Source: CAMLHU01 sp031393795
Lineage (GTDB): Bacteria > Gemmatimonadota > Gemmatimonadetes > Gemmatimonadales > GWC2-71-9
DNA: 11,785 nt
Direction of reading: 5' to 3'
NCBI GenBank assembly: GCA_031393795.1
Contig: JANMWE010000210.1
Coordinates: forward strand, 1-11,785
In this document: one piece after another, positions 6,426 to 11,785 of the stretch
How the letters are laid out: every line of letters begins with the position of its first letter
Numbering within the stretch: the stretch's first letter is position 1
The notes under the pieces: model-generated
What the model was told of the DNA's origin: nothing
Seen by the model: the letters and a program-made list of their open reading frames with translations, nothing else
Databases searched by the model: none
Made by a program: the position numbers and the translations under genes

Positions 6426-6983
6426 GTGACCCGGCGCGGTCCCACCTCACCGGACCTCCTCCTCGCCGCGGCCCGGGCCGAATTCGCCCGGCACGGCGCG
6501 GGAGGGGCCCGCACCGCCGCCATCGCCGGCCGAGCCGGCGTCAACAAGCAACTCCTCCACTACTACTTCGGCACCAAACAGGCCCTCTATCGCGCTACCC
6601 TCGACGGAGCGGCGCGCGAGGTCGCGGACGGGCTTGCCCGTCTCCCGCTGGTGGGACTCACCGCGGTGGAGCGGATCCGGCGGCTCTTCCGGGGACAGTT
6701 CGACCTCCTCGCTGAGCGCGAGGAGCTCACCCGGCTGTTGCTCGGCGCCGAGACCGACGGGAAATGGGTGGACGTGGCGCTGGCGCCGGTCGAGCAGCTT
6801 CTCTCCGAAGGGCAGGCCGTCGGATTCTTCCGGGACGATGTCGAGCCGCTTTCCTACGCCCGCACGGCGCTGCTGTTGCACCTCGGCTACTTCGCGCTCG
6901 GGAGTGTGACGGCGGGCTGGGGTCCGCGCGCCGCCTGGCGGGATCGGACGACGGAACTGCTGGTGAGAGGGTGTACTTGGTGA
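6426..6983 (+). CDS. TetR/AcrR-type transcriptional regulator
   Basis: This is a 185-aa regulator. Residues 8-55 form the TetR DNA-binding domain, with the recognition helix in TAAIAGRAGVNKQLLHYYFGTKQALY, a clear match to the family signature. Residues 60-180 are helical and form the ligand and dimer domain, which is not recognisable by ligand. The GTG at 6426 is the only plausible start: an in-frame TGA lies at 6396-6398 and no other start codon precedes the HTH. GAGG at 6420-6423 overlaps the previous stop and is only 2 nt from the GTG, so translation is probably coupled to the diguanylate cyclase (gap of 4 nt). The final residues (RGCTW) and the stop codon are encoded by DNA that already looks like the GGTGAGGGG repeat arm of the downstream element, so the C-terminus may have been reshaped by the repeat. 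The family is certain; target genes are unknown. Confidence 0.93.
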   Translation: MTRRGPTSPDLLLAAARAEFARHGAGGARTAAIAGRAGVNKQLLHYYFGTKQALYRATLDGAAREVADGLARLPLVGLTAVERIRRLFRGQFDLLAEREELTRLLLGAETDGKWVDVALAPVEQLLSEGQAVGFFRDDVEPLSYARTALLLHLGYFALGSVTAGWGPRAAWRDRTTELLVRGCTW

Positions 6984-7073
6984 GGGGTGAGGGGTGAGGG
7001 GTAAGGGGGAACAGCGAGGGGGCCATCCAGTCGATCGGAGGCCCCCCTCACTTCTTACCCCTCACCCCTCACC
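6979..7073. repeat. Palindromic intergenic repeat element (copy B) and bidirectional terminator
   Basis: This fills the 95-nt gap between convergent tetR and lon. A perfect 20-bp inverted repeat (6986-7005 with 7054-7073) encloses a second stem. In the second stem GAGGGGGCC (7016-7024) pairs with GGCCCCCCTC (7040-7049), with one bulged base. Inside lie a GAACAGCG box (7009-7016) and the core ATCCAGTCGATC (7025-7036), matching copy A at 3902-3926. The stem can form in both transcripts, so it can end both genes, although a continuous U-tract is missing on either side. The left arm starts inside the tetR stop codon. Confidence 0.85.
6984..7009 (+). other. Canonical G-quadruplex motif directly after the tetR stop codon
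   Basis: Four G-runs of 4, 4, 4 and 5 bases are separated by three-base loops TGA, TGA and TAA. The first run begins on the base after the tetR TGA (6981-6983). Runs this long with 3-nt loops meet the strict G4 criterion in DNA and in the tetR mRNA. Folding competes with the 20-bp hairpin that uses the same bases. Confidence 0.75.
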
Positions 7074-7078
7074 GGTGT

Positions 7079-9616
7079 TCAGTGCGCGAACGGCCCGTCC
7101 AGCGGCGCCACGTCGGCCGGGTTCATCCCGCCGAAGAGAAGCTTCCCTTCCTTGAAGCTCGCCCCGCGCAGGGTGAGCGCCAGCACCTCGCCGAGTTCCC
7201 GCACCGGGTGGACCGTGAGCCGGTCCCGGACCTCCTGGGGCAGGTCGTCGAGGTCGTTCAAGTTCTCCTCCGGGAGGAGGATCGTCGTGATCCCCGCCCG
7301 CACCGCACCGAGCACCTTCTCCTTCACGCCGCCGATCGGAAGCACCCGGCCGGAGAGGGTGATCTCACCCGTCATCGCGATGTCGTGCCGGACCGGCCGC
7401 CCCGACAGGAGCGAGACCAGCGCGGTGGCCATCGTGACGCCGGCCGAGGGCCCATCCTTGGGGATGGCGCCGGCGGGCACGTGCACGTGCACGTCCTTCT
7501 CGAACGAGTCCTCCTTGATGTGGAGGCCGGCCGCGTGTGACCGGGCGAAGGTCCAGGCCGCGCGGGCCGATTCCTTCATCACGTCGCCCAGCTGACCGGT
7601 GAGGACCAGCTCCCCCTTCCCCTTCATCGTGCTCGCTTCCACGAACATGATGTCGCCGCCGACCGGGGTGTAGTACATCCCCGTGGCCACGCCGATCTGG
7701 TCCTGGCGCGCCGCCCGTTCGGGGTGGACGCGGGGACGGCCCAGCAGATCCTCGAGCTGGTCCGGATCGACGCTCACCTGCTCGGTCTCCTGGCCGGCGA
7801 TCTTCCGCGCCACCTTGCGCGCCAGCTTCCCGAGCTCCCGCTCGAGCTGCCGCACGCCCGCTTCCCGGGTGTACTTGGTCACGACCTCGGCCAGGGCGCC
7901 GTCGGAGATCGTGATCTGGTCGTCCGTCAGGCCGTTCTCCCGCACCTGGCGGGGGATGAGGTACTGGCGGGCGATGGCCGACTTTTCACGCTCGGTGTAG
8001 CCGGAGAACTCCACCACTTCCATCCGGTCCAGCAGTGGGGCCGGGATGTTCTGGAGGAAGTTGGCCGTCGCGATGAAGAGCACCTCGCTCAGGTCGAACG
8101 GCACGCCGAGATAGTGGTCCACGAACGAGTCGTTCTGGGCCGGGTCGAGCACTTCGAGGAGGGCCGACGCGGGGTCGCCCTGGAACGAGACGCCGAGCTT
8201 GTCGACCTCGTCGAGGAGGAATACGGGGTTCTTGGTCCCCGCCTGCTTCATCCCCTGGAGGATGCGCCCCGGCATCGCCCCGACGTAGGTGCGCCGGTGG
8301 CCGCGGATATCGGCCTCGTCGCGCGCGCCGCCGAGGGAGATGCGGACGTACTTGCGTCCCATCGCTCGGGCGATCGACTTGGCGACCGAGGTCTTGCCCA
8401 CGCCCGGAGGGCCGGCGAAGAGGAGGATATGTCCCTTGCCGGTGCGATCGTCATCGTTGCCGGCGCTCTTCGGCCGGGGCACGTCGGTGGCGAGATCCGG
8501 AGCGGGGACCGCGGGGCCGGCCTCGGTCGCGGCCAGCGCTTCCGCGTCTGATGCGGCCTTGGCCTCGGCGTCGGCCTTCGCGTTGGCGGCCTGGCGCAAC
8601 TGGCGCACGGCGAGGAACTCGAGCACGCGATCCTTCACGTCCTGGAGGGCGTAATGGTCGGCGTCGAGGATCGCGGCCGCCTTGGCGATGTCGAGCGCTT
8701 CGTCGCTCCGGGTGTTCCACGGAAGCTCGGCGATCGTCTCGAGATAGGTCCGGATGACCTGCGACTCCATCGACTCACGACCGATGCGCGAGAGCCGGCC
8801 GAGTTCGCGGTCGACCTCCTTGCGGACCTCGGCGGCAAGGGGGAGCTCGGCCAGCTTCAGGCGGAGCTCCTCGAGGCCGTCGTGCTCCTCGTCTTCGCCC
8901 AGCTCGCGCTTGATCCGCTTCATCTGCTCGCGGAGGACCATCTCGCGCTGGCGCTCGCCCAGTTCTTCCTGCACCTGCGACTTGATGTCTTCCTGGGCGT
9001 CGAGCACCGCGATCTGGCGCTGGACGTGCACGAGCACCCGGCGGAGCCGCTCCTCGACCGAGAGGGTCTCGAGCAGGACCTGCCGCTGGGTGGGCGGGAT
9101 GTCGATGTAGCCGGCCACGAGGTCGGCGAAACGTCCGGGCTCGTTGACGCCCGCCAGCACCTGCTGGACCACGTCGTCGGGGAGGCCGGACTTCTGGCCG
9201 AGCTCGCCGGCGCGGGTACGTGCCTCCTTGTGGAGCGCCACGAAAGCGGCGTCCTCGATATCGAGGGGCGCCATCTCCTCGGCCTCGCGGACGATCGCCT
9301 GGAGATAGCCGGCATGTTCGCCGACGTGGATGGCGATGCCGCGGCGCTCACCGTGGAGCAGGAGCTGGACGCCGGAGACGCCCCGCTGGACCTGCCCGAT
9401 GCGGGCGATGGTGCCGATGGTATAGAGCCCGTCGGTGGCGACCTGCTCCATGTTCTGGCGCTGGGTCACGGCGAAGACAAGACGATCCGGGCGCGCGAGC
9501 GCCGCTTCGATGGCCTTCAACGTCCCCGGGCGGCCGGCGCCGATCGGCGCGGTGACACCAGGGAAGAGGACCACTTCGCGGAGGGGCAGCACCGGAAGGG
9601 TGAGACGGTCGGTCAT
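7079..9616 (-). CDS. lon: ATP-dependent Lon protease (LonA type)
   Basis: This is an 845-aa cytoplasmic AAA+ serine protease that degrades misfolded and regulatory proteins. The N-terminal Lon substrate domain starts at LPVLPLREVVLFPG (7-20), followed by a charged coiled helix region (about 200-300). The ATPase has Walker A GPPGVGKT (402-409, Lys408) and Walker B FLLDEVD (Asp469, Glu470). The protease domain has nucleophile Ser724 in KDGPSAG and Lys767 in GGVKEK, 43 residues apart as in E. coli Lon, so both activities should be intact. Between AVRQL and HILLFAG (about 341-395) is an Ala/Glu/Pro-rich linker roughly 48 residues longer than the equivalent join in E. coli Lon. This explains most of the length excess over 784 aa. 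The start at 9616 has an AAGGA ribosome site 6 nt upstream. An in-frame extension to 9832 was not accepted because family members begin at this Met. It is convergent with tetR and divergent from the kinase. Confidence 0.97.
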   Translation of the reverse strand: MTDRLTLPVLPLREVVLFPGVTAPIGAGRPGTLKAIEAALARPDRLVFAVTQRQNMEQVATDGLYTIGTIARIGQVQRGVSGVQLLLHGERRGIAIHVGEHAGYLQAIVREAEEMAPLDIEDAAFVALHKEARTRAGELGQKSGLPDDVVQQVLAGVNEPGRFADLVAGYIDIPPTQRQVLLETLSVEERLRRVLVHVQRQIAVLDAQEDIKSQVQEELGERQREMVLREQMKRIKRELGEDEEHDGLEELRLKLAELPLAAEVRKEVDRELGRLSRIGRESMESQVIRTYLETIAELPWNTRSDEALDIAKAAAILDADHYALQDVKDRVLEFLAVRQLRQAANAKADAEAKAASDAEALAATEAGPAVPAPDLATDVPRPKSAGNDDDRTGKGHILLFAGPPGVGKTSVAKSIARAMGRKYVRISLGGARDEADIRGHRRTYVGAMPGRILQGMKQAGTKNPVFLLDEVDKLGVSFQGDPASALLEVLDPAQNDSFVDHYLGVPFDLSEVLFIATANFLQNIPAPLLDRMEVVEFSGYTEREKSAIARQYLIPRQVRENGLTDDQITISDGALAEVVTKYTREAGVRQLERELGKLARKVARKIAGQETEQVSVDPDQLEDLLGRPRVHPERAARQDQIGVATGMYYTPVGGDIMFVEASTMKGKGELVLTGQLGDVMKESARAAWTFARSHAAGLHIKEDSFEKDVHVHVPAGAIPKDGPSAGVTMATALVSLLSGRPVRHDIAMTGEITLSGRVLPIGGVKEKVLGAVRAGITTILLPEENLNDLDDLPQEVRDRLTVHPVRELGEVLALTLRGASFKEGKLLFGGMNPADVAPLDGPFAH

Positions 9617-9621
9617 TGGAA

Positions 9622-9629
9622 TTCCTTTC
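9622..9629 (-). promoter_or_regulatory. Ribosome binding site fixing the lon start
   Basis: On the minus strand GAAAGGAA precedes the ATG at 9616; the AAGGA core is 6 nt from it. This supports the 845-aa form of Lon over an in-frame extension that starts 72 codons earlier. Confidence 0.8.
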
Positions 9630-9716
9630 GAGCAGGGCTGATACAGGTTAGTGCATGACTGAAGCACCTCCCGTGCCACCCATAGTACCTCGACTCCTGT
9701 AGAATCGGCGCATCGG

Positions 9717-9734
9717 CGGAGAAATGAAACTCCG
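9717..9734. promoter_or_regulatory. Small dyad in the lon leader region
   Basis: CGGAG (9717-9721), an 8-nt A-rich centre, then CTCCG (9730-9734) form a perfect 5-bp inverted repeat about 100 nt upstream of the lon start. It could be an operator or leader hairpin, but arms this short are weak evidence. The rest of the 259-nt divergent spacer (9617-9875) shows no gene. Confidence 0.25.
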
Positions 9735-9822
9735 AAGCGGCGGGCACGTTCCAATGTAGCACAGGTGCCGCTGTCAATTTGGCGCAAGGTTCCGGGTCGC
9801 GCCACCGAGTTCGATCTCCCGG

Positions 9823-9851
9823 TTGCCCGCAATGTTGCGAGGCGCTAAATC
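9823..9851 (+). promoter_or_regulatory. Candidate promoter of the kinase gene
   Basis: TTGCCC (9823-9828) and TAAATC (9846-9851) are separated by 17 nt. The start would be near 9858, giving an 18-nt pyrimidine-rich leader with no Shine-Dalgarno sequence before the ATG at 9876. The hexamers are only partial matches. Confidence 0.35.
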
Positions 9852-9875
9852 TATATGCCTCTTCACCTTCCTCTG

Positions 9876-11785
9876 ATGACCGACAGCGCGCAGACCCCCC
9901 TCGCCCAACGGCTCCAAGAGGCGCTGGCGGGGACATACACGATTGAGGGGGAGATCGGCCGCGGTGGGATGGGCGTGGTCTACCGCGCCCGGGATGAGCG
10001 CCTGCATCGTCGGGTCGCCATCAAGGTCCTTCCGCCCGAGCTCGCCTTCCAGGACGATATCCGTGCGCGCTTCACGCGCGAGGCCCAGACCGCCGCGCGG
10101 CTGTCGCATCCCCACGTGGTGCCGATCTTCGACGTGGGCACGGCGGGCGGGGACCTGGTGTATTTCGTGATGGGGTACGTCGACGGGGAGTCGCTCGGCG
10201 GGCGGATCAAGCGCCGCGGGCAGCTCCCCGCCGAAGAGGTGCGCCGCATCATGAAGGAGACGGCCGACGCGCTGAGCGCCGCCCACGCCCTCTCGATCAT
10301 CCATCGCGACATCAAGCCCGACAACATCCTGCTCGACGGCACGCGTGGACGCGTGATGGTGACCGATTTCGGGATCGCCAAGGCGCTCCAGGGCGGCTCC
10401 GGCGCCACGCTCACGAGCGCCGGCGTCGCGATCGGCACGCCCAGCTTCATGAGCCCCGAACAGGCCGCAGGCGAGAAGGACATCGACGGCCGTTCCGATC
10501 TCTATTCCCTCGGCATCGTGGCGTACCAGATGTGCATCGGGCAGCCCCCCTTCACGGCGCCGACCGTGGCGGGGATCCTGATGAAGCAGATCACCGAGCC
10601 GGCGCCGATGGTGAGCGACAGCCGTGACGACATCCCCGAAGACCTCACCCTCGCGATCGCGCGCTGCCTCGAAAAGGACCCGGAAAACCGGTGGCCCACC
10701 GCCGACGCGCTCCGGCGCGCGCTCGAGAGCCGCACCGTCGGCAACTATCAGCCGACAGGGACCGGTTTCAAGGCCGCCGCACGGATGACAGGCCAGTCCG
10801 CACGCCGAGACCAGGGGACCCGTGGGTCGACCGGGACACGGCGTCCATCGACCGGGATGGCCCGTCCGGGGGGACGTGCCCTCGTGGGGGCGGTGCCGCC
10901 GCTCCCGGCCGCACGCGGGCCCCGCGCGCCGCGCGCCCGTGATCGGAACTACGGTGAGGAGGAAGAAAAGAAGCTCGTCCGGGACACCGGCGAACCGATG
11001 ATCATCCAGCAGACCCGGGAGAAGTTCGCCAAGTGGGCCGCGGTCACTGCTGGTCTGTTCTTCGTGAACCTCTTCACCGGCCTGAGCTCCCCGTGGTTTC
11101 TCTTCCCCGCCGCGGCAATGGGGTACGGCCTGCTCACGAGCTACTCGAAGCTCTGGCAATCGGGGTACAGCTGGCGGGACGTGCTGGCCCGCCCGCCGGC
11201 CCACGACGCGCTCGAGGCGAAGGCGATCGGCAAGGGTGGGAAGTTGCCGCGGGTCGTCCCCGCCCCCGCGGCGAAGGAGTTCGGCGGCCAGTGGTCGAAG
11301 GTGCATCATGCCCACGCCGACCGGACCGCCGTGTACGCCTTGCTCGACAAGCTGAGCCCCGAGGATGCCAAGCAGCTCCCGGACGTGGCCCAGACCGTGG
11401 ACGGCCTTTACCAGCGCGCCACCGAGCTCGGCAAGACCCTGGCCGCGATGGAAGTGAACCTCGCCACCGGCGAGGTGCCGCGCATCGAGCAGCGCCTGCA
11501 GCTGCTCCGGGCGGAGCCCGTGAGCGAGGACCGCGAGCGGCGTGAAGCGATGCTCAAACGGCAGATGGACACATTGACCGAGATCCAGAAGCGCTACGAC
11601 GAGATGCGGCAGCACTTCGAGAACTGCGTGCTCGCGATCCAGACGATGCGCTACGACCTGCTCCGGCTCCGGAGCTCGGGGATCGCGGCCGTGGCGGGCG
11701 AACTGACCCACGCAACGCAGGCGGCCAAGGCGCTCAGCCGCGACGTGGATATCGCGATCGAGGCCGCGGGGGAGATGCGGGAGGC
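9876..11785 (+). CDS. PknB-type Ser/Thr protein kinase with 2TM-like hairpin and helical C-terminus, 3' end cut
   Basis: The open frame runs from ATG 9876 past the window end (636 complete codons). The kinase domain spans about 21-290: glycine loop GRGGMGVVY (28-36), ATP-binding Lys50, helix-C Glu69, catalytic loop HRDIKPDN with Asp145, Lys147 and Asn150, DFG Asp164, and an activation segment ending GTPSFMSPEQ. All catalytic residues are present, so it should be active. A basic Pro/Arg/Gly-rich linker follows (about 305-365). Two hydrophobic helices at about 387-402 and 405-420 have a short SSPWF turn, similar to 2TM domains. The rest (about 450-636) is charged and helical, probably coiled coil. 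The kinase and the C-terminal region are therefore on the same, cytoplasmic side, with no extracellular PASTA-like sensor seen. An in-frame ATG at 9855 would add seven residues. I prefer 9876 because MTD...LAQRLQEALAGTYTI is the usual opening of such kinases. It is divergent from lon. Confidence 0.93.
   Translation, partial: MTDSAQTPLAQRLQEALAGTYTIEGEIGRGGMGVVYRARDERLHRRVAIKVLPPELAFQDDIRARFTREAQTAARLSHPHVVPIFDVGTAGGDLVYFVMGYVDGESLGGRIKRRGQLPAEEVRRIMKETADALSAAHALSIIHRDIKPDNILLDGTRGRVMVTDFGIAKALQGGSGATLTSAGVAIGTPSFMSPEQAAGEKDIDGRSDLYSLGIVAYQMCIGQPPFTAPTVAGILMKQITEPAPMVSDSRDDIPEDLTLAIARCLEKDPENRWPTADALRRALESRTVGNYQPTGTGFKAAARMTGQSARRDQGTRGSTGTRRPSTGMARPGGRALVGAVPPLPAARGPRAPRARDRNYGEEEEKKLVRDTGEPMIIQQTREKFAKWAAVTAGLFFVNLFTGLSSPWFLFPAAAMGYGLLTSYSKLWQSGYSWRDVLARPPAHDALEAKAIGKGGKLPRVVPAPAAKEFGGQWSKVHHAHADRTAVYALLDKLSPEDAKQLPDVAQTVDGLYQRATELGKTLAAMEVNLATGEVPRIEQRLQLLRAEPVSEDRERREAMLKRQMDTLTEIQKRYDEMRQHFENCVLAIQTMRYDLLRLRSSGIAAVAGELTHATQAAKALSRDVDIAIEAAGEMRE

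Noticed and set aside
5123..6547. 474-codon minus-strand open frame opposite the diguanylate cyclase
   Set aside because: It overlaps receiver and GGDEF domains with intact active sites; its composition is that of a GC-driven antisense frame.
9646..9670. GTGC-N9-GCAC near the lon start as a CIRCE (HrcA) heat-shock operator
   Set aside because: The 9-nt spacing fits, but the arms do not match TTAGCACTC / GAGTGCTAA and only four bases pair.
9753..9777. Minus-strand TTGACA (9777-9772) with TGC-TACATT (9761-9753) as the lon promoter
   Set aside because: The -35 is perfect but the spacer is only 13 nt. It could work only as an extended -10 site, so it is not listed as a feature.
9617..9832. 72-residue N-terminal extension of Lon
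   Set aside because: The extension lacks Lon character, contains the probable promoter region, and a good ribosome site precedes the internal ATG at 9616.
9774..11711. Long open frame on the minus strand opposite the kinase
   Set aside because: It is antisense to a gene with complete kinase motifs; its translation is rich in Arg, Gly, His and Asp, typical of a high-GC shadow frame, and contains no recognisable domain.

Overview
The window is a high-GC bacterial chromosome segment with tightly packed genes, GTG as well as ATG starts, and promoters that resemble sigma70 sites. A PknB-type kinase fused to a 2TM-like hairpin, a secreted M28 peptidase and the general protein style suggest Gemmatimonadota or a neighbouring soil phylum. 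That placement is inference from family recall, not a marker-gene result. No mobile element, CRISPR array, tRNA or rRNA is visible.

Layout, left to right. (1) 1-2492, plus strand: a membrane-anchored alpha/beta hydrolase, probably cut by the window start, overlaps an exported M28-family metallopeptidase by 13 nt. A strong intrinsic terminator follows. (2) 2548-3831: an unusually AT-rich intergenic stretch with two candidate promoters and three short dyads precedes a monocistronic 368-aa protein. That protein looks like an alpha/alpha-toroid (squalene/prenyltransferase-repeat) relative with a QW-type motif. (3) 3832-4118: no gene. The space is filled by a large repeat-rich, imperfectly palindromic element that contains a terminator-like hairpin and a 55-bp tandem duplication. 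(4) 4085-6983: a candidate leaderless promoter starts a three-gene regulatory operon. It encodes a TrmB-like HTH regulator, an HPt / degenerate receiver / receiver / GGDEF diguanylate cyclase, and a TetR-type regulator. The genes are coupled by a 4-nt overlap and a 4-nt gap. (5) 6979-7078: the tetR and lon genes converge on a second palindromic element. It shares a core sequence with the one at 3832-4118 and carries a textbook G-quadruplex motif directly after the tetR stop codon. (6) 7079-9616, minus strand: an ATP-dependent Lon protease with an extra Ala/Pro-rich linker before Walker A. (7) 9617-9875: the divergent lon/kinase promoter region. (8) 9876-end, plus strand: a PknB-type Ser/Thr kinase with a two-helix membrane hairpin and a C-terminal helical region, cut by the window end.

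Functionally the window is dominated by signalling and proteostasis: c-di-GMP synthesis under phosphorelay and HTH control, Ser/Thr phosphorylation, and Lon proteolysis. The least conventional signal is the pair of intergenic elements at 3837-4078 and 6979-7073. They differ in arm sequence but share one architecture: a purine-rich tandem-repeat arm, a GAACRGCG box, an ATCCARTCGATC core in a hairpin, and a complementary pyrimidine-rich arm. They look like two members of an intergenic repeat family acting at transcript 3' ends.
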